A stretch of DNA of 64,000 nucleotides from Alphaproteobacteria bacterium (GTDB lineage: Bacteria; Pseudomonadota; Alphaproteobacteria; Acetobacterales; Acetobacteraceae), in the NCBI GenBank assembly GCA_016869715.1, contig VGDM01000012.1:37358-101357 (forward strand). The letters are read 5' to 3'. A program made the translations under genes and the position numbers. Positions 40,595 to 49,407 of this stretch are shown one piece after another (position 1 is the first letter of the stretch; each line of letters begins with the position of its first letter). Under the pieces are notes generated by a model. That model was not told the origin of the DNA, did no database searches, and worked only from the letters and a program-made list of their open reading frames with translations.

Positions 40595-40834
40595 ATGAGC
40601 GATACCGCCGAGAAGGTCAAGAAGATCGTTGTCGAACACCTTGGCGTCGAAGAAGCGAAGGTGACCACTGAGGCATCCTTCATTGATGACCTGGGCGCGG
40701 ATAGCCTTGACACGGTTGAACTGGTGATGGCGTTCGAAGAAGCCTTCGGCGTGGAAATCCCGGATGATGCCGCGGAAAAGATCACGACTGTGAAGGACGC
40801 GATCGACTATATTGAAAAGCACAAGAGCGCCTGA
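40595..40834 (+). CDS. acpP: Acyl carrier protein
   Basis: A 79-aa acidic carrier protein of fatty-acid synthesis. The phosphopantetheine Ser is in the DSL motif of [24 protein letters not shown], the standard form. Start at ATG 40595, following GGAGAG about ten bases upstream. It is followed 33 bases later by fabF, then mltG, the usual order in many bacteria. A 180-base leader between the CBS gene and acpP must contain its promoter; a TTGACC at 40439 is present but the -10 is not clear. Confidence 0.97.
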   Translation: MSDTAEKVKKIVVEHLGVEEAKVTTEASFIDDLGADSLDTVELVMAFEEAFGVEIPDDAAEKITTVKDAIDYIEKHKSA

Positions 40835-40867
40835 GCGCCCTTTCGCTGATCTAACGGGGAATCGCGC

Positions 40868-42151
40868 GTGTTCCAGAAGGGTTTTGCGCCGCGTCGCGTT
40901 GTCGTGACGGGAATGGGCATTGCCTGCCCCCTGGGGGTTGGTGTGGAGCATGTATGGAAGCGCATGCTCGCCGGCCATTCCGGCATTGGCGCCATTCAAT
41001 CCTTTGATGTTGCCGCCCTGCCGGCACGCATCGCGGGACAGATCTCGGCAGGCGTCAAGGCCGAAGGCGGGCTCGACATCGATGAATGGATCCCCGTCAA
41101 GGATCAGAAGAAGATGGATCGCTTCATCCAATTCGCGATCGTCGCGGCGGATGAGGCGGTAATCGATTCCGGCTGGACGCCGCAGGATGAAGATCAGCGC
41201 TGTCGCACCGGCGTGATGATCGGGTCCGGCATTGGCGGGCTTGAGATGATCCACGAAGCCGCTTCCCTGATTATCCAGGGTAAGATCAAGCGCATCTCCC
41301 CTTTCTTCATTCCCTCGGCGCTGATCAATCTGGCCTCTGGCCAGGTTTCCATCCGCTTTGGCTTCAAGGGCCCCAATCATTCCGTGGTGACAGCTTGCGC
41401 CACCGGCGTGCATGCCTTGGGGGATGCGGCGCGGTTGATTGCGCTGGGCGATGCCGATGTCATGGTCGCCGGCGGGGCGGAAGCCGCAGTGTGCGAAATC
41501 GGCATGGCCGGCTTCTGCGCCGCGCGCGCGCTTTCGACCAGCTTCAATGACAATCCAACCGCCGCGTCCCGCCCCTGGGATGAAGCGCGCGATGGCTTTG
41601 TCATGGGCGAAGGGGCGGGCGTTGTGGTGCTGGAAGAATTGGACCACGCCAAGGCGCGCGGTGCCAAGATTTACGGCGAGGTGATCGGCTATGGCATGAG
41701 CGGTGATGCCTATCACATCACCGCCCCGGCCGAGGGCCATGATGGCGCCTTCCGCGCCATGAAGGCAGCCCTTGCCAGCGCCGGCATCATGCCTGAGCAG
41801 ATTCAATATGTGAATGCCCATGGCACTTCGACGCCGCTTGGGGATGATCTGGAATTGGAAGCGGTTGAGCGCCTTTGGGGCGATGCCGCACGCGGGCTTG
41901 CCATGTCTTCCACCAAATCCGCTATTGGGCATTTGCTTGGTGCTGCTGGCGCGGTTGAGGGGATATTCTCGATCCTTGCTATTCGTGACCAGGTCGCGCC
42001 AGGCACGCTCAATCTGGAAAAGCCATCGCGCGAAAGTGCCATTGATCGCGTGGCGAAGGAAGCTCAGCCGCGCAAGATTGATGTCGCGCTATCCAATTCC
42101 TTCGGCTTTGGCGGCACCAATGCCAGCATCATTTTCCGCGGTGCTCCCTGA
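40868..42151 (+). CDS. fabF: 3-oxoacyl-ACP synthase II (beta-ketoacyl-ACP synthase)
   Basis: A 427-aa condensing enzyme of fatty-acid elongation. The catalytic Cys lies in TACATGVHALGDAAR, and the two His in NAHGTSTPLGD and SAIGHLLGAAGAVEG; GFGGTNAS closes the protein. Length is normal for FabF. It starts at GTG 40868 (MFQKGFAPRRVVVTGMG) with GGGGAA upstream. It condenses malonyl-ACP with acyl-ACP in the cytosol and is co-transcribed with acpP and mltG (six bases from stop to mltG start). Confidence 0.97.
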   Translation: MFQKGFAPRRVVVTGMGIACPLGVGVEHVWKRMLAGHSGIGAIQSFDVAALPARIAGQISAGVKAEGGLDIDEWIPVKDQKKMDRFIQFAIVAADEAVIDSGWTPQDEDQRCRTGVMIGSGIGGLEMIHEAASLIIQGKIKRISPFFIPSALINLASGQVSIRFGFKGPNHSVVTACATGVHALGDAARLIALGDADVMVAGGAEAAVCEIGMAGFCAARALSTSFNDNPTAASRPWDEARDGFVMGEGAGVVVLEELDHAKARGAKIYGEVIGYGMSGDAYHITAPAEGHDGAFRAMKAALASAGIMPEQIQYVNAHGTSTPLGDDLELEAVERLWGDAARGLAMSSTKSAIGHLLGAAGAVEGIFSILAIRDQVAPGTLNLEKPSRESAIDRVAKEAQPRKIDVALSNSFGFGGTNASIIFRGAP

Positions 42152-42157
42152 TCGCGA

Positions 42158-43168
42158 ATGAATGAAACCACCCCCGCACCGCACAGACGCCGCGGGCGGG
42201 TGGCGCTTATCCTGCTCAGCCTGATCCTGGCTGTAATGATCGGCCTTGGTGCATCGGCGAAACGGGCACGCGAGGTTTACGAAGCCCCCGGGCCGCTGGC
42301 CGCTGAACGTGCCGTAGTGATCCCCCGTGGCGGGACGGAAGTGATTGCCGGCGCGCTCAATGAAGCCGGCATTGTCGCCGATGCGCGGCATTTTCTGGTC
42401 GCAAGCCAACTCACCAAGGGCGCGGGGCCCTTGCGTGCGGCGGAATTCGCCTTTCCCGCAGGTGCCTCGCTCAAGCAGGTGCTACACATCCTGCGCGAAG
42501 CGCGGCCTGTGCAGCGCCGCGTGACCATCCCCGAAGGCTTATCGGCGCTGCAAATCCAGGCCCTGCTGGACACGACCGAAGGTCTGACGGGCGAGGCCGA
42601 ACCCACCGCCGAGGGCAGCATCCTGCCCGAGACCTATGCCTTTGAATTTGGCGATAGCCGCGCTGGGCTGATCCGCCGCGCCCAGGCGGCCATGAATACC
42701 GCGCTGTCCGAGGCCTGGCGCGACCGCGCGCCCAACCTGCCGCTGCGGAACGCGCGGGAAGCGCTGATTCTGGCATCCATCATAGAACGCGAAACCGGCA
42801 AGGCTGAGGAACGCGCGCTGGTTGCCTCGGTCTTCATCAATCGCCTCAGGCGCAATATGCCGCTGCAATCGGACCCGACAGTGGTTTACGCGGCCTTGGG
42901 CGGCGCGGCCCTGGACCGACCCATCACGCGCGCTGATCTGGACCGCGACAGCCCCTTCAATACCTATCGCAATCGCGGCCTGCCGCCAGGGCCGATTGCC
43001 AGTCCCGGGCGCGATTCGCTCCGAGGCGCCACCAAGCCGGCGACGAGCAATTTTCTTTATTTTGTCGCGGATGGGTCAGGCGGCCACGCATTCGCCGAAA
43101 CGCTGGAGGCGCATAATCGTAATGTCGCCCGCTGGCGGGAGATTGAGCGCCAACGCGGCGGCCGATAG
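42158..43168 (+). CDS. mltG: Endolytic murein transglycosylase MltG
   Basis: A 336-aa inner-membrane enzyme that cuts nascent peptidoglycan strands. It has a basic N-terminus, one transmembrane helix (VALILLSLILAVMIGLGASA, about 15-35), a LysM-like beta stretch and the YceG domain with FVIPEGLSALQIQALL and the catalytic Glu in LILASIIERETGKAEER. VFINRLRRNMPLQSDPTVVYA and RGLPPGPIASPGRDSL are family hallmarks. Six bases downstream of fabF. The stop at 43166-43168 precedes the convergent terminator of rpmB. Confidence 0.96.
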   Translation: MNETTPAPHRRRGRVALILLSLILAVMIGLGASAKRAREVYEAPGPLAAERAVVIPRGGTEVIAGALNEAGIVADARHFLVASQLTKGAGPLRAAEFAFPAGASLKQVLHILREARPVQRRVTIPEGLSALQIQALLDTTEGLTGEAEPTAEGSILPETYAFEFGDSRAGLIRRAQAAMNTALSEAWRDRAPNLPLRNAREALILASIIERETGKAEERALVASVFINRLRRNMPLQSDPTVVYAALGGAALDRPITRADLDRDSPFNTYRNRGLPPGPIASPGRDSLRGATKPATSNFLYFVADGSGGHAFAETLEAHNRNVARWREIERQRGGR

Positions 43169-43170
43169 GC

Positions 43171-43205
43171 GAAGAAAAACCCGCAGAAGCTGCCCCCCGC
43201 GGGTT
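43171..43205 (-). terminator. Rho-independent terminator of rpmB
   Basis: On the minus strand a 7-bp stem AACCCGC / GCGGGTT (43199-43205 with 43178-43184) with a GC-rich loop is followed by TTTTT-C-TT. It lies 25 bases after the rpmB stop. On the plus strand there is no U-tract, so it serves rpmB. Confidence 0.75.
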
Positions 43206-43229
43206 GCGATAGCCCGGCTTGAAAAGGCT

Positions 43230-43532
43230 TTAGGCAGCCTTGGCGGCCTTGGCGGCCTGGGCGCGTTCCAGGCGGCGCTTCAGCACAATGGCATCTTCCG
43301 TCAGCTTGCGGTCCGGCGTGACGAGCAGGAAGGCATCAAGCCCGCCATTATGCTCCACCGTGCGGATGCCATTGGTGGAAAGGCGAAGCTTCACCGGCGC
43401 GGCAAGGATTTCCGACCAGAAGGAGCTTTCCTGCAGGTTGGGCAGGAAGCGGCGACGGGTCTTGTTATTGGCGTGGCTGACATTGTTACCCGTCAGAACA
43501 CCCTTGCCAGTAATAACGCAGCGGCGAGACAT
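43230..43532 (-). CDS. rpmB: 50S ribosomal protein L28
   Basis: A 100-aa ribosomal protein, normal for alphaproteobacteria (longer C-terminus than the E. coli 78-aa form). [34 protein letters not shown] is the conserved start with the basic RNA-binding segment, then [21 protein letters not shown], and an Ala/Lys-rich tail. It stands alone on the minus strand between mltG and the small protein at 43.6 kb. Confidence 0.98.
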   Translation of the reverse strand: MSRRCVITGKGVLTGNNVSHANNKTRRRFLPNLQESSFWSEILAAPVKLRLSTNGIRTVEHNGGLDAFLLVTPDRKLTEDAIVLKRRLERAQAAKAAKAA

Positions 43533-43628
43533 GGCGCAAATCCAAACTTAAGAACGCGCAGGCCAAGCCTACGCGCGGTTTCAACACAATATTGTACTTG
43601 TGGCGGGAAGTCCCGCGCGCGTCAAGTA

Positions 43629-43871
43629 TCAAGAGGGGGGTGGGGCCCGGAATTCGCCGCTTTCCACAGAAGCAAGCGCCTGGCGCAGCACCCCAGCCAC
43701 AGCGCGGTCATCCAAGGTCCGGGTCAGCACCCCAAGCGCGCCCCCCAGCAGGGCGGAGGCGATGGAAATTGGCTGGATTTGCTGCTCCATCATGTATTCG
43801 ATCGCCTTGTCTACGACCGAACCGGCATGGCTCAAATCCTCGGGCGCAATGCCTTCCGGGTCCATCTGCAT
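43629..43871 (-). CDS. Hypothetical 80-aa protein downstream of the ATM1-type exporter
   Basis: An 80-aa acidic protein I do not recognise. It begins MQMDPEGIAPEDLSHAGSV and has a helix-rich middle (VVDKAIEYMMEQQIQPISIASALLGGALGVLTRTLDD), with a mildly hydrophobic stretch SIASALLGGALGVL too short and weak for a membrane helix. The ATG at 43871 is preceded by AGGAG six bases away. It lies 36 bases downstream of the ABC exporter on the same strand, so it is probably its operon partner. Confidence 0.7.
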   Translation of the reverse strand: MQMDPEGIAPEDLSHAGSVVDKAIEYMMEQQIQPISIASALLGGALGVLTRTLDDRAVAGVLRQALASVESGEFRAPPPS

Positions 43872-43907
43872 AGGTTACTCCTGGTTGTAGCGGGCAAATG
43901 GGGAGGC

Positions 43908-45800
43908 TCAGGGGCCAGGGGAAGGGGGGGCGGCGTTGGGGCGCTGGCGGGGCATTTCCAGATCAGCCTCGGCCTGGGCCCGCGCGGCGGCCTCGGCGGC
44001 GGCCATGGCTTCCGATTGGCGGCGCCACATATCGGCATAAAGCCCGTCTGCGGCGATGAGGGCGCCATGGGTGCCGCATTCGGCAATGGCGCCTTCCTGC
44101 AGCACGATAATCTCATCCGCCTCCACCACGGTGGAGAGCCGATGCGCGATGACAAGCGTGGTGCGATTGCGTGCCACGTCACGCAGGGCCGCCTGAATTT
44201 CCTGCTCAGTCCTTGTATCAAGCGCGCTGGTCGCCTCATCCAAAATCAGCAGGCGGGGGTCCTTCAGGATAGTGCGCGCAATCGCGACCCGCTGCTTTTC
44301 CCCACCTGAGAGCTTGAGGCCACGTTCCCCGACCCGCGTCGCATAGCCATCCGGGAGGCGGGTCACGAAGTCATGCACCTGCGCAAGGCGCGCGGCGTTT
44401 TCAATCTCCGCATCGGTGGCGCCCGGGCGGCCATAGCCGATGTTGTAGCGGATGGTGTCATTGAACAGCACCGTATCCTGTGGCACGACGCCAATCGCGG
44501 CGCGCAGGCTGTGTTGTGTGATGCCCCGCACATCCTGACCATCCACCAGAACACGCCCGCCCGTCACATCATAAAAACGGAACAGCAGGCGAGAGATGGT
44601 AGATTTCCCGGCCCCGGTCGGCCCGACAATCGCCAGCATCCGTCCCGGTGGCACGGTGAGGGAAATGCCTTTAAGAATTTCGCGATCCGGCCGATAGCCA
44701 AAGCGCACATCTTCAAAGCGGATGATGCCCTGTGTCAGCGCCAGCGGCACCGCGCCCGGCGCATCGCGCACCTCGGCGGGGACATCAAGAAGCGCGAACA
44801 TCTGCTCCATATCCGTGAGCCCCTGCTTGATTTCACGATAGGCGAAACCAAGGATGTTCAAGGGCTGATAGAGCTGGATGAGATAGGTATTCACCATCAC
44901 CAGATCGCCAATGCTCATGCTACCATCGGCAATGCCGCCGCCTGCCAGCAGCATGGTGATGGTAAGCCCGACCGCCATGATGGTGGCCTGGCCGGCGTTC
45001 AGCATATTCAGCGTGGTTTCGCTGCGCACATAAGCGCTTTCATAGCGCGTCAGGCTTTCATCATAGCGTCGTGCTTCGTGGCCTTCATTGCCGAAATACT
45101 TCACCGTTTCATAATTCAGCAGGCTGTCCACCGCCTTGGTATTCGCTTCCTCATCCGTCTGGTTCATCTGCCGGCGAAAGCGGAGCCGCCAATTGGTGAA
45201 GATCAGCGTGAAGGCGACATAGGCAATGATGGTGCCAAGCATGGTCAACGCGAAGGACGCTGCGAACATCCACCAGAGAATGGCCGCAACAAACAGAATT
45301 TCGACAATGGTCGGGATGATGTTGAATAGTAAAAAATTGAGTGAGGTGGCGATACCGCGCACGCCCCGTTCAATCACGCGCGAAAGCCCGCCCGTGGCGC
45401 GGTCCATGTGGAAGCGCATGGAAAGCGCGTGCAAATGGCGGAACACTTCCAAGGCGACACGGCGCCCGGCGCGCGCCTGCACCTTGGAAAACACCGCATT
45501 GCGCAATTCGCCAAGTGCCGAGGCCATGACGCGTAGCAAGCCATAACCGAACAGGAGCGCCACCGGCACGGCAATCACCGCACCCGCGCCGGATTGCGGC
45601 GCCAGCGAATCCACCGCGCGGGCATAGGCAATCGGCACCAGCACATTCGCGGCCTTGGCGGCAGCGAGCAGCCATAGCGCGCCCACCACGCGCAGCCGCA
45701 GCATGGGCTCGCCTTCCGGCCAAAGATGCGGCGCGATGCGGCCAAGGGCCAAGAAGGGAATGCCGGCGCTAGGGCGGGTTGGGGAGTCAGTCGGGGTCAT
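43908..45800 (-). CDS. ABC transporter ATP-binding/permease, ATM1 type
   Basis: A 630-aa half-size type IV ABC exporter. The permease region (residues ~20-330) has six predicted helices, with NFLLFNIIPTIVEILFVAAIL and LLNYETVKYFGNEGHEARRYDES, both typical of ATM1/HMT1 proteins that export glutathione-related or iron-sulfur precursors. The nucleotide domain has Walker A GPTGAGKST, signature LSGGEKQRVAIARTIL, Walker B LLILDEATSALD and the switch His in IAHRLSTV. Start at the second ATG, 45800, where MTPTDSPTRPS begins; 45815 is also possible. Divergent from the DUF4743 NUDIX gene, and followed by an 80-aa unknown. Confidence 0.93.
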   Translation of the reverse strand: MTPTDSPTRPSAGIPFLALGRIAPHLWPEGEPMLRLRVVGALWLLAAAKAANVLVPIAYARAVDSLAPQSGAGAVIAVPVALLFGYGLLRVMASALGELRNAVFSKVQARAGRRVALEVFRHLHALSMRFHMDRATGGLSRVIERGVRGIATSLNFLLFNIIPTIVEILFVAAILWWMFAASFALTMLGTIIAYVAFTLIFTNWRLRFRRQMNQTDEEANTKAVDSLLNYETVKYFGNEGHEARRYDESLTRYESAYVRSETTLNMLNAGQATIMAVGLTITMLLAGGGIADGSMSIGDLVMVNTYLIQLYQPLNILGFAYREIKQGLTDMEQMFALLDVPAEVRDAPGAVPLALTQGIIRFEDVRFGYRPDREILKGISLTVPPGRMLAIVGPTGAGKSTISRLLFRFYDVTGGRVLVDGQDVRGITQHSLRAAIGVVPQDTVLFNDTIRYNIGYGRPGATDAEIENAARLAQVHDFVTRLPDGYATRVGERGLKLSGGEKQRVAIARTILKDPRLLILDEATSALDTRTEQEIQAALRDVARNRTTLVIAHRLSTVVEADEIIVLQEGAIAECGTHGALIAADGLYADMWRRQSEAMAAAEAAARAQAEADLEMPRQRPNAAPPSPGP

Positions 45801-45887
45801 GATCGCCCCTGTCATGGGCCAGAGGAGCCATACCGGGCAAGCCCCCAGTGCCTCGCCTAGCCGTGACGCCCGGTGCTAGATGACCCA

Positions 45888-46736
45888 ATGGATCGCTTCG
45901 CCCGACATATCGCTGCCTGCAATAACATTGGCTCGCCCGCTCGCTTTCTTGGCTTTCACATGGGCGGCGTACAGGTGGGCTTCGTGACACCCGAATTGGC
46001 CCGCGCGCTCACCTTCCGTCCGCGCGATTTCCATTTCGATCAGCATGGCGTCGCCATGGCGGGCCGCTTGAAGACCAGCGGGGCACGGAGCGATGCGCTA
46101 GCTGCCGCGCTGCCCAGCCTGGCGGAGGGCGGGTATCTCCGAATCCGGCGCGAAGCCTTTGACGTGCGACAAACGAGCGACGGCACAGTGCTGGCCAGGC
46201 TCGATCGCGGCGCGCTGCCGGCCTTCGGCGTCATGTCCCAGGGCGTGCATATGAATGGCTTGGTGCGCCGCGCCGATGGGCTGCATGTCTGGGTGGGAAT
46301 CCGCGCCCGCGACAAGGCGGTGGCGCCGGGGCAGCTCGATAATCTGGTCGCGGGCGGCATTCCGGCGGGGCTGACGCCCGCGGAAACCCTGGTGAAGGAG
46401 GCGGCCGAGGAAGCTTCCCTCCCGCCCGAATTGGCGGCCCGCGCGCGCCCAGTTGGGCGGGTTTCCTATATCCTGCTGAATAATGAAGGCCTCAGGCGCG
46501 ATGTTCTGCATTGCTACGATCTGGATTTACCCGAGGATGTGACGCCAAGGCCCAATGATGATGAGGTGGAGCGGTTTGAGCTTTGGTCGGCCCAGCGACT
46601 TTTGGAAGCGGTTGCCTACTCGGACGACATCAAATTCAACGTGAACCTGACGCTGATTGATCTTTTCCTGCGTGAGGGGCTACTGGCTGACCCAGATGGT
46701 TCCTTGCGTGCCAGGCTTGATCAGGGGCCAGCATAG
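45888..46736 (+). CDS. DUF4743 domain-containing NUDIX hydrolase
   Basis: A 282-aa protein: DUF4743 in the N-terminal ~120 residues (MDRFARHIAACNNIGSPARFLGFHMGGVQVGFVTPELARAL...FRPRDFHFDQHGVAMAG) and a NUDIX fold in the rest. The NUDIX box is GGIPAGLTPAETLVKEAAEEASL, with EAAEEA in place of the classical REUxEE. This arrangement is that of the thiamine-pyrophosphokinase-related NUDIX subgroup (plant Nudix 20/24-like). Substrate unknown. ATG 45888 is chosen over GTG 45873. It faces the exporter gene across 87 bases. Confidence 0.9.
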   Translation: MDRFARHIAACNNIGSPARFLGFHMGGVQVGFVTPELARALTFRPRDFHFDQHGVAMAGRLKTSGARSDALAAALPSLAEGGYLRIRREAFDVRQTSDGTVLARLDRGALPAFGVMSQGVHMNGLVRRADGLHVWVGIRARDKAVAPGQLDNLVAGGIPAGLTPAETLVKEAAEEASLPPELAARARPVGRVSYILLNNEGLRRDVLHCYDLDLPEDVTPRPNDDEVERFELWSAQRLLEAVAYSDDIKFNVNLTLIDLFLREGLLADPDGSLRARLDQGPA

Positions 46737-46807
46737 CGCGCCATCTGGACAAGCCGCATTTCCCTTTTACACATGACACCCAGAAAAGGTTGAGGATTGA
46801 AAGTGTC

Positions 46808-48205
46808 ATGGTTGACCTGACACGGGTTTGGGATGTATTGGTCGCAGGCGGTGGAAATGCTGCGCTTTCTGCTGCAATTACCGCGCGCCGGGCCGGGGCA
46901 AGTGTATTGCTGGTGGAACACGCGCCGCGCAGCATGCGGGGCGGCAATAGCCGCCATACGCGCAATTTGCGCGCGCTGCATCCCGCGCCGACCGAGGTGC
47001 TGACCGAATCTTATCTGGAAGAGGAATATTGGGACGATTTACTGCGCGTGACCGGCGGCAAGACGGATGAGCATCTGGCGCGCATGTGCATCCGCGCATC
47101 GCAACATGCGCCGGATTTCCTGAAATCTTGCGGCGTGGTCTTCCAGCCTTCGCTGTCCGGCACGCTTTCACTCTCACGCACCAATGCGTTTTTCCTGGGT
47201 GGCGGCAAGGCGTTGGTCAATGCGCTCTATCGCACCGCGGAACAGCTCGGCATCGGCATTTTATACGATACCGAAGTGCAGCATATGGACGTGCAGGAAG
47301 GCTTCGCGACCGAGGCCATTATCTCCCATCACGGTTTTCCGGAACGCGTGCGCTTCAAGGCGCTGATTGCATCGGCGGGCGGGTTTCAGGCGAACCGTGA
47401 TTGGTTGCGCAAATATTGGGGCGATGCGGCCGATAATTTCCAGATTCGCGGCACGCCTTATGCGCAAGGGCGAGTCTTACGCAATCTGCTTGATCAGGGT
47501 GTGCATGAGGTGGGCGACCCCACGCAATTCCACGCCGTTGCCAATGATGCGCGCGCGCCGATGGAAGATGGTGGGCTTGCCATGCGCCTGGATTGCGTAC
47601 CATTTTCCGTGGTGGTGAACCGCAATGTTGAGCGCTTTTATGACGAAGGCGAGGATGTCTGGCCCAAGCGCTACGCCATTTGGGGCCGGCTGATTGCGCA
47701 GCAACCAGGGCAGGTCGCTTTCGCCGTGACGGATAGCAAGGCGCTGCATAATTACCTGCCGAGCGTCTTCCCGCCCCATAGAGCTGACAGCATCGCGGAA
47801 CTGGCTGGCATGGCCGGGATTGATGCGGGCAAATTGGAAAAAGTGGTGGCGGATTACAACGCAGCTGTGCGCCCCGGCACCTTCCAGCCGATGAAGCCCG
47901 ATGATTGCCGCACCGAAGGGATAACGCCGCCCAAAAGCCATTGGGCGCGGCTGATTGATACGCCGCCCTATTACTGCCATCCGCTGAAGCCAGGCATCAC
48001 CTTCACCTTTCTGGGCGTGAAGGTGAATGACCGCGCGCGCGTTTTGATGGCCGATGGCAAGCCTTCGGCGAATATCTTCGCCTCGGGCGAGATCATGGCT
48101 GGCAATATCCTGGGCCAGGGCTATCTGGCAGGTTTTGGGATGACAATCGGCACCGTGTTTGGCCGGCTGGCGGGTGAGGAGGCAGCACGCAATGTGCGCA
48201 ATTGA
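46808..48205 (+). CDS. tcuA: FAD-dependent tricarballylate dehydrogenase
   Basis: A 465-aa flavoprotein of the fumarate-reductase/succinate-dehydrogenase family. The dinucleotide fold is VLVAGGGNAALSAAITARRAGASVLLVE, and GGNSRHTRNLRAL is the TcuA-type His region. NAFFLGGGKALVNALYR and a C-terminal ASGEIMAGNILGQGYLAGFGMTIGTVFGR complete the FAD domain. In Salmonella TcuA oxidises tricarballylate to cis-aconitate with TcuB accepting electrons. Start at ATG 46808; a TTG at 46790 is in frame. tcuB follows after 18 bases. No tcuC transporter or tcuR regulator is in the window. Confidence 0.92.
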   Translation: MVDLTRVWDVLVAGGGNAALSAAITARRAGASVLLVEHAPRSMRGGNSRHTRNLRALHPAPTEVLTESYLEEEYWDDLLRVTGGKTDEHLARMCIRASQHAPDFLKSCGVVFQPSLSGTLSLSRTNAFFLGGGKALVNALYRTAEQLGIGILYDTEVQHMDVQEGFATEAIISHHGFPERVRFKALIASAGGFQANRDWLRKYWGDAADNFQIRGTPYAQGRVLRNLLDQGVHEVGDPTQFHAVANDARAPMEDGGLAMRLDCVPFSVVVNRNVERFYDEGEDVWPKRYAIWGRLIAQQPGQVAFAVTDSKALHNYLPSVFPPHRADSIAELAGMAGIDAGKLEKVVADYNAAVRPGTFQPMKPDDCRTEGITPPKSHWARLIDTPPYYCHPLKPGITFTFLGVKVNDRARVLMADGKPSANIFASGEIMAGNILGQGYLAGFGMTIGTVFGRLAGEEAARNVRN

Positions 48206-48223
48206 ACAGGGCAGGTCGCGCTG

Positions 48224-49327
48224 ATGCTAGCGGAAAACGAAACCATCGCTGAAGCCCGCCGCCACATGGCGGTATGCAATGCCTGCCGGTATTGCGAAAG
48301 TTATTGCGCGGTCTTTCCCGCCATGACCATGCGGCGGGAATTTTCGACCGGCGATCTGACGCATCTGGCCAATCTCTGCCATGGCTGCAAGGGCTGCTAC
48401 CATGCCTGCCAATATGCGCCGCCGCATGAATTCGGCATCAACCTGCCCGTGGCCTTCGCGGAGCTTCGCGCGCAATCCTATGCCCATTACGCCTGGCCGC
48501 GCGCCATGGGCACGCTGTTTGAACGCAATGGTATGGTGGTGACTTTGGCGGCAGCGCTTGGCGTGACGCTGGTGCTGCTGCTGACCATGGCTTTGGTTGA
48601 TCCTTCCATCCTGTATACGGCGCAGCGCGGCGAAGGCGCTTTCTTTCGCGTCATTCCCATGTGGCTGATGGTGACGCTGGCGGGCGGCACTTTCGGTTAC
48701 GCCATCGTTGCCATGCTGATTGGTGGCATACGCTATTGGCGCGAAATAGGGGGCGGCGCTCCGGCACCGGGCCCCATCCTTGATACAGCCGTGGATATCC
48801 TGACGCTCCGCAACCTTGGCGGTGGCGGGCATGGCTGCAATGATGTTGATGACAGTTTCTCCAGCCAAAAGCGCTGGATGCATCAGGCGGCTTTTTATGG
48901 CTTCATGCTGTGCTTCGCGGCCACAACAACGGGGGCGATCTATCATCACATTCTTGGGCTGCGGTCGCCGCATGCCTTCTTCTCCCTGCCGGTGCAGCTT
49001 GGCACTTGGGGGGGCGTGCTGCTCTGTCTTGGGACTGCGGGGTTGATCCGGCTGAAGATCATCACGGACCCGGTGCCAGTGGCGCGGCGCCTGGTCGGCG
49101 GTGAATACGCCATGTTGTCGCTCCTGTTTCTGGTGAGTGCGACCGGGCTTTTGCTGCTGGTGGTGCGCCATACTGGGGCGATGGGTGTGATGCTCACCCT
49201 GCATCTGGGCCTGGTTTTGGCGCTGTTTGTGGCGCTGCCCTATAGCAAGATGGTGCATGGGGTGTATCGCGGGCTGGCGCTGTGGCGCCATGCGCGGGAA
49301 AAGCGCGGCATGGTTGCGGAAGTTTGA
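48224..49327 (+). CDS. tcuB: TcuB: iron-sulfur membrane protein for tricarballylate oxidation
   Basis: A 367-aa membrane electron carrier. The N-terminal domain binds two clusters: C18xxC21xxC24xxxC28 (CNACRYCESYC) and C52xxC55xxC58xxxC62 (CHGCKGCYHACQYAPP). About six membrane helices follow (e.g. MVVTLAAALGVTLVLLLTMALV, MWLMVTLAGGTFGYAIVAMLI, and the last LGLVLALFVALPYSKMVHGVY with conserved His that probably binds haem). TcuB reoxidises the FAD of TcuA and hands electrons to the quinone pool. It starts 18 bases after tcuA. An alternative GTG/ATG upstream is not needed. Confidence 0.93.
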   Translation: MLAENETIAEARRHMAVCNACRYCESYCAVFPAMTMRREFSTGDLTHLANLCHGCKGCYHACQYAPPHEFGINLPVAFAELRAQSYAHYAWPRAMGTLFERNGMVVTLAAALGVTLVLLLTMALVDPSILYTAQRGEGAFFRVIPMWLMVTLAGGTFGYAIVAMLIGGIRYWREIGGGAPAPGPILDTAVDILTLRNLGGGGHGCNDVDDSFSSQKRWMHQAAFYGFMLCFAATTTGAIYHHILGLRSPHAFFSLPVQLGTWGGVLLCLGTAGLIRLKIITDPVPVARRLVGGEYAMLSLLFLVSATGLLLLVVRHTGAMGVMLTLHLGLVLALFVALPYSKMVHGVYRGLALWRHAREKRGMVAEV

Positions 49328-49407
49328 CCCGGGAACTTCATCAGCGGCTTTGTTACGAGCTTCGTCGGCTTAATTACGAGCCTGTCGGAAACCCGTCCTT
49401 TGGCTAG

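Noticed and set aside
40397..41932. 511-codon minus-strand frame
   Set aside because: Antisense to acpP and fabF, which are unmistakable on the plus strand.
42822..44309. 495-codon plus-strand frame
   Set aside because: Overlaps mltG in another frame and is antisense to rpmB and the ABC exporter.
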